The notes beneath the pieces are model-generated. The model worked only from the letters and a program-made list of their open reading frames with translations. It was not told where the DNA came from and did not search any database. Made by a program: the position numbers and the translations under genes. From IMG/VR virus record IMGVR_UViG_3300046010_006992, positions 1 through 21,669 of that record: 21,669 nt of DNA; one strand, given 5' to 3'. Within the stretch, counting starts at the first letter, position 1. Each line of letters begins with the position of its first letter. Positions 14,719-21,669 of the stretch are shown piece after piece. The DNA is from a virus.

Positions 14719-15683
14719 AATATTTTCATCCAATGCGCAATCATTTCATCTAGCATGGATTCAAAAGTATATTTAGGTTGCCATCCCAGTTGTAATCTGA
14801 TTTCTGTGCTGTCACCTCGGAGATATTTTAATTCTTCGGGACGTAAGAATTTTTGATTTTGTACTACATAGTTTTCGTAATTTAAATCTAAACTTTCAAA
14901 AACGTATCGGCATAGATCTCTTACTGTGTGACTTTCTCCGGTGGCCACAACCCAATCTCTTGCAGCATCATGATTTACAATTAGATGCATGGCACGAACA
15001 TAATCATAACTATGTCCCCAATCTCTTGAACTATCTAAATTACCCAGTTCTAGTAGATCTGCCAAACCTTTTTTAATTTCTACTGCAGTTTTTACTACTT
15101 TGTTAGTAACGAAATTGGTGCCTCTACGTGGACTTTCATGATTAAACAATATGCCATTACATGCATGTAATTTGTATGCGTCTCGGTAATGTCTGGTTAA
15201 ATTAAAACCCATTACTTTACTACAACCATAGGGGCTAACCGGAGTCATTGGAGTTGTTAGTCTTTGTACTCCATCAGTATCAATGCTATTACCAAACATT
15301 TCACTGCTGCTAGCTTGATAAAATTTTGCTTTAGGGCAAAATTGTCTGTAAGATTCCAGCATGTTTAAAACACCGAGACTATTAGTTTTAATAGTAAATG
15401 CCGGCATATCAAAACTAATTCTTACATGACTCATTGCACCTAGATTATAAATTTCATCTGGTTGAACATCATTAATTACTTTGGTCACGGACCACTCATC
15501 TGTCAGATCACCGTATATTCTTGTAATATTGTCGTTGATATGTTGTAATCTACTGCTTTGATTTTCAGGTACACTTTGGCGTCTTACTATACCAAATACT
15601 TCGTATCCAAGTTCTAATAGATATTCTGTTAAGTAACTACCGTCTTGACCGGTAATACCAGTAATTAGTGCTTTCTTTTTCAT
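14715..15683 (-). CDS. gmd: GDP-mannose 4,6-dehydratase
   Basis: The enzyme converts GDP-D-mannose to GDP-4-keto-6-deoxy-D-mannose with bound NADP, the branch point to GDP-fucose, GDP-rhamnose, GDP-perosamine and GDP-colitose. The N-terminal dinucleotide motif is GITGQDG (9-15). The active site shows SSSEMFG (125-131) and the Y152-x3-K156 pair of short-chain dehydrogenases, and NHESPRRG follows near 200, a GMD hallmark. At 322 residues it is slightly shorter than cellular GMDs. GMD is known in marine T4-like phages. It overlaps both neighbours by 4 bases (ATGA), and the DegT aminotransferase and acyltransferase genes directly precede it. Confidence 0.95.
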   Translation of the reverse strand: MKKKALITGITGQDGSYLTEYLLELGYEVFGIVRRQSVPENQSSRLQHINDNITRIYGDLTDEWSVTKVINDVQPDEIYNLGAMSHVRISFDMPAFTIKTNSLGVLNMLESYRQFCPKAKFYQASSSEMFGNSIDTDGVQRLTTPMTPVSPYGCSKVMGFNLTRHYRDAYKLHACNGILFNHESPRRGTNFVTNKVVKTAVEIKKGLADLLELGNLDSSRDWGHSYDYVRAMHLIVNHDAARDWVVATGESHTVRDLCRYVFESLDLNYENYVVQNQKFLRPEELKYLRGDSTEIRLQLGWQPKYTFESMLDEMIAHWMKIL

Positions 15684-16375
15684 ATTAAGTTTTTAAATAA
15701 TTTCTTTTCACTAAGATCTGCATAATTTTCCCACCCACCACAATCGGGATTATTTTCGGGTACTTGATCCATTAGTATGATTCCCCGGGCAGCATCTTCT
15801 GGAGTCATATACATATGCCAACCGCAAATTTCACCATCATCCTCCCATTGGCTTATAGTTAAATCCCTGCCGTCATATCTTGCTTTACTTAACCAATCAT
15901 AAGCATCTTTGTCATCAGTGAGAATCATACCTCCGCGACCAATTGGCACACGTTTTTTTATTTGGAAACTACAAACATGCAACCCACCCTGATACATTCC
16001 CTTGCGCCATCTTGTTGCAGCATCCCAGATGTTATAGGGTTTCAGTTGATACATACCTGACCATTCTTCATGTCTGAATGCGGGGACGCACCCTGCGTGA
16101 ATGATATTCATCGGAATACTTTGATATGTATGCTTTGGGATTTCAATTACACCGCGAGCTTGTACGTATTTCAAACATAAAAAAACTCCATTGGTACAAC
16201 AATCCACTGCTACTGCATATTTTGATCCGGCAAAATCCGCAACTTTACGTTCAAAAATTTCTACTGCATCACGTGGATCAGTCCAGTTGTACCCCAATTT
16301 TTTTAACTCCGCCAATTCCGGTCTTTGAAAATGATCTGGCAGTCGCCCGCTTGGCCAACTATTAAATTTAGTCAT
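15680..16375 (-). CDS. DegT/DnrJ/EryC1/StrS-type aminotransferase, short form
   Basis: This family makes amino sugars from nucleotide-linked keto-sugars using PLP. The visible signatures are VDCCTNGVFLCLKY (57-70, phosphate-binding loop), IWDAATRW (116-123, with D118 contacting the PLP ring) and CSFQIKKRVPIGRGGMILTD (135-154). In the last, K141 is the expected PLP lysine; the usual G-E-G-G is G-R-G-G here. The product has only 231 residues against about 370-400 for the family, ending shortly after the AARGIILMDQ segment, so the small C-terminal domain is missing. The stop is joined to gmd by an ATGA overlap. With GMD next door, a GDP-perosamine-synthase-like role is plausible, but a truncated enzyme may be inactive or have another partner. 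Confidence 0.82.
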   Translation of the reverse strand: MTKFNSWPSGRLPDHFQRPELAELKKLGYNWTDPRDAVEIFERKVADFAGSKYAVAVDCCTNGVFLCLKYVQARGVIEIPKHTYQSIPMNIIHAGCVPAFRHEEWSGMYQLKPYNIWDAATRWRKGMYQGGLHVCSFQIKKRVPIGRGGMILTDDKDAYDWLSKARYDGRDLTISQWEDDGEICGWHMYMTPEDAARGIILMDQVPENNPDCGGWENYADLSEKKLFKNLI

Positions 16376-16898
16376 TATATGTATATCCTAATTTAGCTGC
16401 ATATTCATATGCTTTGTCTTTGTTTCTTTTTCTTATAGGTCTGGCTGGACTTCCTGCGTATACTGTCCACGGTTCTGTATTAGTTTTAAGTAAACTATTA
16501 GATCCTAAAACACTGCCTTCTGCCATAGTTACTCCTGGAAGAACCACACTATTAGCAAGCACCCCACTAAACCGTTTTAGGACTATAGGAGCAAGGGTTT
16601 GTCGATCTTTATATTCATTTGGAATTAAAGGACCAATTAATCCATCACCGTGAAACTGTTCACTGCCACATATGAATTTAGAACCAACGCTTAAAAAACA
16701 AAAATCTTCAACTGTTAATTTAGATAATTTGCCACCTATTACAGCAACGTGCGGACTTATATGCACATAATCGTGAATTTCCAATTGTGTCGAACAATAA
16801 AAGAAAGGATCGATAGCAACATGATTTCCAATTCGACATAACTCTATTCTTGTAAAAATAGCAGTTTTGTCTATACAAACATCAGTTCCTAATTTCAT
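16368..16898 (-). CDS. Hexapeptide-repeat (left-handed beta-helix) acyltransferase
   Basis: This 176-residue protein has the repeating hydrophobic spacing of the hexapeptide transferase fold (IGNHVAIDPFFYCST, IHDYVHISPHVAVIGG). It ends with VVLPGVTMAEGSVLGSNSLL and WTVYAGSPARPIRKR, the standard C-terminus of sugar O- or N-acetyltransferases. These proteins act as trimers with acetyl-CoA. The adjacent aminotransferase makes N-acylation of a 4-amino-6-deoxy sugar an attractive guess, but maltose/galactoside-type O-acetylation is equally possible from sequence. It starts 3 bases after the oxygenase stop, and its end overlaps the aminotransferase start by 8 bases. Confidence 0.88.
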   Translation of the reverse strand: MKLGTDVCIDKTAIFTRIELCRIGNHVAIDPFFYCSTQLEIHDYVHISPHVAVIGGKLSKLTVEDFCFLSVGSKFICGSEQFHGDGLIGPLIPNEYKDRQTLAPIVLKRFSGVLANSVVLPGVTMAEGSVLGSNSLLKTNTEPWTVYAGSPARPIRKRNKDKAYEYAAKLGYTYND

Positions 16899-16901
16899 AT
16901 G

Positions 16902-17522
16902 TTATCTTAATTTAGGACCTAGTACCCATGTAGTAAGAGTTTTTCTTACTCCCCAAGTAACTGGACACACTTTGTGTAATAAAAATGACGGGAACAATAA
17001 TACACTGCCTTTTACTAATGGTGCAATAGTAGGTGTGCGTTCCATACTCATATTAAGTTGAAATTCTCCTCCACCGAAATCTACCTCTGGTTGAGTAAGA
17101 AGAATCACCACTGTTAGTTTTCTAAAAAATTCATTAATTCTGTAATCATATTGTTGTGGATTATCAAATGCCAAGTCCATATGAAAGTCATGGTGCCCAC
17201 CTTTATGATACTCAGCATATTGAATATATGGTATACCGGTCAGATCCAAATTAAAAACATGATCATTAAATCTTTCTATCCTGGAATTTAACCTATCATA
17301 TATCCACTGTGTGTCATAAGTAGGATATTCTATCCAAGCTGTATATGCATCTCTAGTAGAATAATCTGGATTTGATTTAAATAATTCGCCCTTATTGATT
17401 TCTAAAGTTTTACAATAATTGGCAATCCAATCAATTTCTTCCGTACTAAATGCTTCGTTGTCTACAATTTTAGATGTAAAAAACAATTGCTTTTGCATAG
17501 GAATAGTAGACAATTTAGTCAT
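16902..17522 (-). CDS. 2OG-Fe(II) oxygenase, PKHD/P4H-type
   Basis: Starting at the ATG at 17522 the protein has 206 residues. YHKGGHHDFHMDLAF (105-119) provides H114-x-D116, GSVLLFPSFLLHKVCPV contains the distal H183, and R193 (WGVRKTLTTWVLGP) is the 2-oxoglutarate arginine. RKLTVVILLTQPEVDFGGGE between them is the classic prolyl-4-hydroxylase-domain strand and turn. This is the most canonical oxygenase of the five. It sits among sugar genes and starts with a TGATG overlap with the cupin stop, so a glycan or protein substrate is possible; the sequence does not settle it. Confidence 0.9.
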   Translation of the reverse strand: MTKLSTIPMQKQLFFTSKIVDNEAFSTEEIDWIANYCKTLEINKGELFKSNPDYSTRDAYTAWIEYPTYDTQWIYDRLNSRIERFNDHVFNLDLTGIPYIQYAEYHKGGHHDFHMDLAFDNPQQYDYRINEFFRKLTVVILLTQPEVDFGGGEFQLNMSMERTPTIAPLVKGSVLLFPSFLLHKVCPVTWGVRKTLTTWVLGPKLR

Positions 17523-17932
17523 CAAATAAACACCTTATCATTTTGCTGTCCAGTATAAGGACCGGTTTTATATTCATATACCACAGTGTCATCCTCAAGT
17601 ATAGTGTAAGTGTGACCGCCTTCAAATGTCATACTACAATCACCTGCACGAATTATTTGTTTTTCGATAAACGTTCCGTCTGTGTCATAAAAGCTGCATT
17701 CTACACTGCCTTTTATCACTACCCAACTTTCTTGTGCTATTATACACGGACTAGGAGTATTTTTCCAAATATGTCGGTGAGGACGAAACGTTTGTCCTTT
17801 TTTCATTCTTAATGTTGCTAATTGTAAAAATTGATGATCTTCGGCCACGTTTGTACGTTCAGTGATTTCATCAAATCGGTGAACTAAATGACATAAAGTA
17901 GAAGAATTTAATCGACTATAAATTTTATACAT
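17522..17932 (-). CDS. WbuC-like cupin
   Basis: This small cupin is 136 residues from the ATG at 17932, which overlaps the GT4 stop by 8 bases; a longer in-frame start at 17998 would extend deep into that gene. PHRH (51-54), E68 (QESWVVIKG) and H107 (GGHTYTI) give the cupin metal ligands. The terminal YKTGPYTG resembles WbuC-type cupins found in O-antigen clusters. It could be a sugar isomerase/epimerase-like or binding protein; no reaction is established for WbuC that I can cite. The context is glycan synthesis. Confidence 0.78.
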   Translation of the reverse strand: MYKIYSRLNSSTLCHLVHRFDEITERTNVAEDHQFLQLATLRMKKGQTFRPHRHIWKNTPSPCIIAQESWVVIKGSVECSFYDTDGTFIEKQIIRAGDCSMTFEGGHTYTILEDDTVVYEYKTGPYTGQQNDKVFI

Positions 17933-18983
17933 AGTAGAAATTTTGCCTTGCAATTTTTTGAATCCACTCATCAAACTGGTCATGGACAACTTGATCACTG
18001 AAATTTTGTTCGGCCCACGATCTACAAGTTACAGGATCCAATTCATGTACTCGTTGGGCTGCTCGAACAAAACTACCAAAATCTTTACATCTAAATCCTG
18101 TGACTCCATGCACTACACTGTCTACAAATCCACCCCAATCGGTTGTTAAAACAGGAGTTCCACAAAACTGTGCTTCAGCCACAATATTGCCAAATGGTTC
18201 TATATAGTGGGTCGGTGCCATTAAACATTGGGCACGCCGTAATAAATCACTTCGCTGTTTGGGGTTTACATATCCTAATAGTTCCACATGATCTGGAACT
18301 TTTGAATAATTCAAGTGTTGTAAATCAGTGGCAGGACCTGCAATATATAGTTTTTTTCCAATACGTTCTGTTACCTGTATACATAAATCTATGCCTTTGT
18401 CATAGTTAACTCTGCCTAAATAAACAAAATAATCTTCTTTTTCGCTGCAAAAATCAAATTCACTAGGAGTAAATGCGTTTGGAATCACTGCATCATACCA
18501 ACTTGGTTTTAGCAACATTTTGTGTAATCCATAAAAATAGTGCATTTGACTGTAACTAACAAATGCACGATAATTGGAATATACTGCATCGGGCGGATAT
18601 CCAATACTGGGCTCTAAACAAAATAAATCTGGATGATCGTCCATGGTTGGTTTATTGGCTCTACCGTAAAACGCCAATAACATGTCGCCGGGACGTTTTC
18701 TTTTTGCTACAGCTTTTGTGGCACGTTCATTGTAAACACTGATTAAATTTGGTTGATGATTTAGTAAACTACCGTGCTCAGGAGGAGGGAATTCACTGTT
18801 AGTTACACAAACTTCGTGTTCACAGGTAACTCCAGCAGATTCATGTCCATAATGAACTAGATTGTACCCACGTTGTTGCATATTTTCGATGAATTTCAAT
18901 GCTGCAACATTGAATGGTTCCATTCTATAGTTTGTGTGTGTAATGCCAGAAGGATTTGTCAGAATATGTAAAGTACAGTCCAT
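17925..18983 (-). CDS. Glycosyltransferase family 4
   Basis: This 352-residue GT-B enzyme is the first gene of the accessory block. The donor-binding domain shows YFVYLGRVNYDKGIDL near 185-200 and the E-x7-E motif in IEPFGNIVAE (E262, E270). GTPVLTTDWGGFVDSV and HGVTGFRC follow, all typical of GT4. No transmembrane segment or signal peptide is seen, so it acts in the host cytoplasm. Acceptor and donor cannot be assigned. Its ribosome site is poor (AGG very close to the ATG). Confidence 0.92.
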   Translation of the reverse strand: MDCTLHILTNPSGITHTNYRMEPFNVAALKFIENMQQRGYNLVHYGHESAGVTCEHEVCVTNSEFPPPEHGSLLNHQPNLISVYNERATKAVAKRKRPGDMLLAFYGRANKPTMDDHPDLFCLEPSIGYPPDAVYSNYRAFVSYSQMHYFYGLHKMLLKPSWYDAVIPNAFTPSEFDFCSEKEDYFVYLGRVNYDKGIDLCIQVTERIGKKLYIAGPATDLQHLNYSKVPDHVELLGYVNPKQRSDLLRRAQCLMAPTHYIEPFGNIVAEAQFCGTPVLTTDWGGFVDSVVHGVTGFRCKDFGSFVRAAQRVHELDPVTCRSWAEQNFSDQVVHDQFDEWIQKIARQNFYYV

Positions 18984-19010
18984 GCCTAATTGAATTAGTG
19001 AATTTGTAAT

Positions 19011-19018
19011 TATTTAAC
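19011..19018 (-). promoter_or_regulatory. Possible promoter upstream of the glycan/oxygenase block
   Basis: The minus strand reads GTTAAATA, a weak match to the late motif, 27 bases before the GT4 ATG. A sigma70-like alternative nearby is TACAAT at 19047-19042 with only a poor -35. Either, or read-through from the tail fibre genes, could supply the 13-gene block. This is a weak call. Confidence 0.3.
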
Positions 19019-19039
19019 GCAGGGAAAAACAGACAAAAA

Positions 19040-19210
19040 TTATTGTACTGGCATAGTCACAATTCTAAGTTCGTCTAAGGTATATTTTCCGCTAGTAGCT
19101 AAATCTTCGAATTCAATCTGCGCTTTTTGCTCTGAATCAAACGCACCCGATATAATGTAACTTGTGTTATATTCATCATAAGGTGTAATTAATACTAACC
19201 AAATTTCCAT
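19040..19210 (-). CDS. Small protein, 56 residues, unknown function
   Basis: This short reading frame starts MEIWLVLITPYDEYNTSYII and ends in VTMPVQ. It is acidic and looks like a beta-alpha-beta unit: a hydrophobic strand at 2-9, a helix around 25-40 (FDSEQKAQIEFEDLA) and a strand at 48-53. Its ATG lies 3 bases after the stop of the preceding virion gene, with AGGG about 9 bases upstream, which supports translation. I recognise no family. It fills what would otherwise be an empty gap between the fibre genes and the glycosyltransferase block. Confidence 0.6.
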   Translation of the reverse strand: MEIWLVLITPYDEYNTSYIISGAFDSEQKAQIEFEDLATSGKYTLDELRIVTMPVQ

Positions 19211-19213
19211 TTT

Positions 19214-19822
19214 TTATACCCTATATAAAGTGATTATGGGTCTGCCAGCACTTGTGCTACTAGTTGCATCTGCCAAAGTATATGCACCTGCACTGTCAGT
19301 TATAGCATAAGCAATTGAACCCGTACTGTTGCTTCTTACTGAGCCTGCTGCCACATACCCAGTGGGGACCATACCCCATGCAAATCCAATCCCTAAATTA
19401 CTTGTGCCATTCCATGTAAAGTTTGTGTTAAAGATAATATCTAGAGGTAAATTAACACTAGCAGTAAAAGTAGGTAAATTCGCTGCATTCCGAACTGTGG
19501 TCCATCCTGTAGTTATATTAGTTCCAACTGCGTTTGCTGTGTTAATCATTCCCACTGTATAACTAGGATAGGGTTGATAACTACTTGACGGTGCTGTTAT
19601 CACAAACATACCAAGGGCATTAAATGTTGTGGATCCCGAAATGCCAGCTGCATTTAATTCAGCTGCAGTATATATCACTACTATTTTGCTACGTCGATAG
19701 TAAATATTTAGAGGTCCTGGAGCTTGTGTTGAAGGCACAGTGTTAAAAACCAAAGGCTCAATTTGAAAGCCACTTACATTAACCCCGCCAGTTAAAGTTA
19801 CTCCACCGGATAATGCAACCAT
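19214..19822 (-). CDS. Putative virion adhesin / tail-fibre-associated protein
   Basis: This 202-residue protein is rich in Thr, Ser, Gly and Asn, with no Cys and few charged residues, typical of exposed beta-rich virion proteins. YYRRSKIVVIYTAAELNAAG near residues 41-60 and FTWNGTSNLGIGFAWG near 134-149 resemble modules seen in secreted bacterial surface proteins. I infer a binding or decoration role. The gene starts one base after the collagen-like fibre stop, so the two are probably produced together. It could be a receptor-binding tip, a fibre chaperone or a separate fibre. Confidence 0.75.
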   Translation of the reverse strand: MVALSGGVTLTGGVNVSGFQIEPLVFNTVPSTQAPGPLNIYYRRSKIVVIYTAAELNAAGISGSTTFNALGMFVITAPSSSYQPYPSYTVGMINTANAVGTNITTGWTTVRNAANLPTFTASVNLPLDIIFNTNFTWNGTSNLGIGFAWGMVPTGYVAAGSVRSNSTGSIAYAITDSAGAYTLADATSSTSAGRPIITLYRV

Positions 19823-19823
19823 G

Positions 19824-21669
19824 TTAAGTTCGACCTACTACAACAGTGATCATGGCAGGAACATTGCCATGATATTCTTCTAAACTTTTACCAATTATTG
19901 TGCCAGGCTGATAAAGAGCTGGGTCTAGCCGTTGAGCTACTCCTGGGATATGACTGGTCACTAATCGATCTCCTTTCCCAACTGGTCCTATTACCATTGT
20001 GGGCACTCGCCCTGTTAACGCTAATTCTACTACATTTTCACCTTGTTGCATAGAGTTCATCAAATAACTAGGGTTAGTAGATACCACACCTGCGACTTTA
20101 CTGGAATGGCTTGTTGTACTTAGTGTAACTTCTTTAGTACCACCAAAATCTAACACTGTGCCAGGTAGATAGGCTGAGTCAGCTTCAAATTTTTCTGCCA
20201 AGTCAGCATATTGTGCACTAGTTGCTTTAGCAAATACAGTATTAAAGTAGTTGGTTTGTGTTCCAATATTACCTGTATTAGTGGTAAATGCTTTAGTAAA
20301 GTTGCCTGCATTGTCAAAAGTCCAAGAAAATGCACCAGCTGTCACCGTAACATTAGTAGCAGTACCGGACAAGGTAGCTACACCTCCTAAAACCTGACTG
20401 CTGGGGTTATAAGAAAATGCTGTGGCTGTGGTTCTTACACTAGGTGTTTGATTACTGCCTGCTGCTGCTACAAATACAGGATAAAAAGTTCCAGCAGTTG
20501 TAACTGCGGTAGCATTGATCGCAGTGCTAGGTCCGGTTGGGCCTTGGGGGCCTATTGGTCCAATTGGGCCTATGGGTCCTTGATTTCCTATTGGACCGAT
20601 AGGACCTATAGGTCCTTGTGGTCCTCGCGGACCTTGTGGACCAGTATTTCCAATAGGTCCAATTGGACCGATTGGTCCTATGGGTCCTTGATTTCCGATA
20701 GGACCTATAGGTCCTTGTGGTCCTTGCGGACCTTGTGGACCCGTATTGCCTATCGGTCCAATTGGTCCAATTGGGCCTATGGGTCCTTGATTTCCGATTG
20801 GACCAATTGGTCCTTGTGGACCTTGTGGTCCTTGTGGCCCGATTGGGCCTATGGGTCCTTGATTTCCGATTGGACCTATAGGTCCAATCGGGCCTTGTGG
20901 TCCCTGCGGACCGATCGGACCTATAGGACCTTGATTTCCTATTGGCCCTTGTGGCCCTTGTGGCCCTTGTGGCCCTATTGGTCCAATTGGGCCTATAGGA
21001 CCTTGATTACCAATGGGCCCTTGTGGTCCTTGTGGACCTTGTGGTCCTTGTGGCCCTCGTGGACCTTGTGGACCGATTGGTCCAATTGGGCCTATAGGTC
21101 CTTGATTTCCGATCGGACCAATTGGCCCTTGTGGCCCTTGTGGTCCTTGTGGACCAATCGGTCCTATAGGTCCTTGATTTCCGATCGGACCGATTGGTCC
21201 TTGTGGTCCTTGTGGACCTTGTGGACCTTGTGGACCGATTGGTCCAATTGGGCCTATAGGTCCTTGATTTCCGATAGGACCAATTGGTCCTTGTGGTCCT
21301 TGTGGCCCTTGTGGACCGATTGGACCTATAGGTCCTTGATTTCCGATTGGACCGATTGGACCGATTGGACCTTGTGGACCTTGTGGTCCTTGTGGTCCTC
21401 GTGGACCTTGTGGCCCTTGTGGGCCGATTGGACCTATAGGTCCTTGATTTCCGATTGGACCTATAGGTCCTTGTGGTCCTTGTGGTCCTTGTGGACCGAT
21501 TGGACCTATAGGTCCTTGATTTCCGATTGGACCTATAGGTCCTTGTGGTCCTTGTGGTCCTTGTGGTCCTTGTGGTCCTTGTGGACCGATTGGACCTATG
21601 GGTCCTTGATTACCGATTGGTCCTTGTGGACCTTGTGGACCTTGTGGTCCTATTGGACCGATTGGACCG
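19824..21669 (-). CDS. Collagen-like tail fibre protein (N-terminus beyond the window)
   Basis: Read on the minus strand from the right edge, 614 codons are visible with no stop until 19824 and no internal ATG, GTG or TTG start until 20372. A later start there would cut the protein in two, so the gene continues beyond the edge. About the first 378 visible residues are uninterrupted Gly-x-y triplets, nearly all GPI, GPQ and GNQ with rare GPR and GNT. The fibre then changes to a globular domain: [19 protein letters not shown], then [20 protein letters not shown] and [14 protein letters not shown], a C-terminal module I know from marine phage fibres. The protein probably trimerises as a collagen triple helix and presents the C-terminal head to the host surface. 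Confidence 0.88.
   Translation of the reverse strand, partial: GPIGPIGPQGPQGPQGPIGNQGPIGPIGPQGPQGPQGPQGPQGPIGPIGNQGPIGPIGPQGPQGPQGPIGPIGNQGPIGPIGPQGPQGPRGPQGPQGPQGPIGPIGPIGNQGPIGPIGPQGPQGPQGPIGPIGNQGPIGPIGPIGPQGPQGPQGPQGPIGPIGNQGPIGPIGPQGPQGPQGPIGPIGNQGPIGPIGPIGPQGPRGPQGPQGPQGPQGPIGNQGPIGPIGPIGPQGPQGPQGPIGNQGPIGPIGPQGPQGPIGPIGPIGNQGPIGPIGPQGPQGPQGPIGPIGNQGPIGPIGPIGPIGNTGPQGPQGPQGPIGPIGNQGPIGPIGPIGPIGNTGPQGPRGPQGPIGPIGPIGNQGPIGPIGPIGPQGPTGPSTAINATAVTTAGTFYPVFVAAAGSNQTPSVRTTATAFSYNPSSQVLGGVATLSGTATNVTVTAGAFSWTFDNAGNFTKAFTTNTGNIGTQTNYFNTVFAKATSAQYADLAEKFEADSAYLPGTVLDFGGTKEVTLSTTSHSSKVAGVVSTNPSYLMNSMQQGENVVELALTGRVPTMVIGPVGKGDRLVTSHIPGVAQRLDPALYQPGTIIGKSLEEYHGNVPAMITVVVGRT
20530..21669 (-). repeat. 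Higher-order collagen-coding tandem repeat
   Basis: The 9-base Gly-x-y unit is grouped in larger units marked by one GNQ triplet. GNQ triplets are found at 20580, 20688, 20787, 20859, 20931, 21003, 21102, 21174, 21264, 21336, 21444, 21516 and 21606. The distances are mostly 72 bases, with 90, 99 and 108 as variants, all multiples of 9. A typical 24-residue unit is (GPI)2(GPQ)3(GPI)2(GNQ). The region is much richer in G+C than the rest of the window. Confidence 0.9.

Noticed and set aside
17932-17998. Longer cupin start at 17998
   Set aside because: It would overlap the GT4 coding end by 74 bases; the ATG at 17932 gives an 8-base overlap and a normal cupin N-terminus.
20530-21669. CRISPR-like array
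   Set aside because: The regular repeats are coding Gly-Pro-x triplets with no unique spacers; the spacing varies in steps of 9 bases.
20530-21669. Plus-strand collagen-like reading frame with Gly-Pro-Cys triplets
   Set aside because: Interrupted by TGA at each GNQ triplet; it is a by-product of the self-complementary Gly-Pro codons.
1-21669. tRNA genes, integrase, attachment sites or insertion sequences
   Set aside because: Looked for by eye on both strands; no cloverleaf-like sequence, transposase or recombinase motif was found.

Overview
The window is a piece of a T4-like contractile-tailed phage (myovirus) genome, most like those infecting marine bacteria such as cyanobacteria or SAR11-type hosts. 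The evidence is a set of T4-type virion proteins (tail sheath gp18, neck gp13, neck gp14, sheath stabiliser gp15), a T4 gp1-like dNMP kinase, AT-rich DNA, tight overlapping genes and TAAATA-type late promoters beside ordinary sigma70 promoters. The phage lineage is well supported. The host is not determined by the sequence.

Layout. Positions 1-6576 lie mostly on the minus strand: the sheath gene (its C-terminal end runs off the left edge), a plus-strand zinc-ribbon/HNH-like gene, a dNMP kinase, gp13, and two unrecognised proteins. Positions 6647-10055 are plus-strand: gp14, gp15 and a Nudix hydrolase. Positions 10045-18983 form a 13-gene minus-strand block with gaps or overlaps of only a few bases. 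It encodes a GT4 glycosyltransferase, a WbuC-like cupin, a hexapeptide acyltransferase, a short DegT aminotransferase, GDP-mannose 4,6-dehydratase, a fucosyltransferase-like GT-B enzyme, an unassigned protein, a GT10 fucosyltransferase-like enzyme and five 2-oxoglutarate/Fe(II) oxygenase-like proteins. Positions 19040-21669 (minus) hold a 56-codon gene, a putative adhesin-like virion protein and a long collagen-like tail fibre that runs off the right edge.

Regulation readable from the sequence. Early (sigma70) and late (TAAATA) signals alternate. A strong sigma70 promoter at 6583-6611 drives two early-type genes leftward and lies back to back with a late promoter that drives gp14-gp15 rightward. 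The leftward early unit ends at a hairpin-plus-U-run at 5100-5137. The loop of that hairpin contains a late promoter for gp13, and its 3' arm contains the gp13 ribosome binding site. A second sigma70 promoter sits in the last codons of gp13 and serves the dNMP kinase. The sheath gene has its own late promoter.

Function of the accessory block (inference). GDP-mannose dehydratase, a DegT aminotransferase and an acyltransferase suggest a GDP-4-keto-6-deoxymannose-derived amino sugar route. The glycosyltransferases would attach such sugars to a host or virion glycan. The oxygenases could act on sugars, small molecules or proteins. One testable idea is that one of them hydroxylates the collagen-like fibre. 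No tRNA, CRISPR array, insertion sequence or attachment site was seen. No gene-free stretch exceeds 300 bases.
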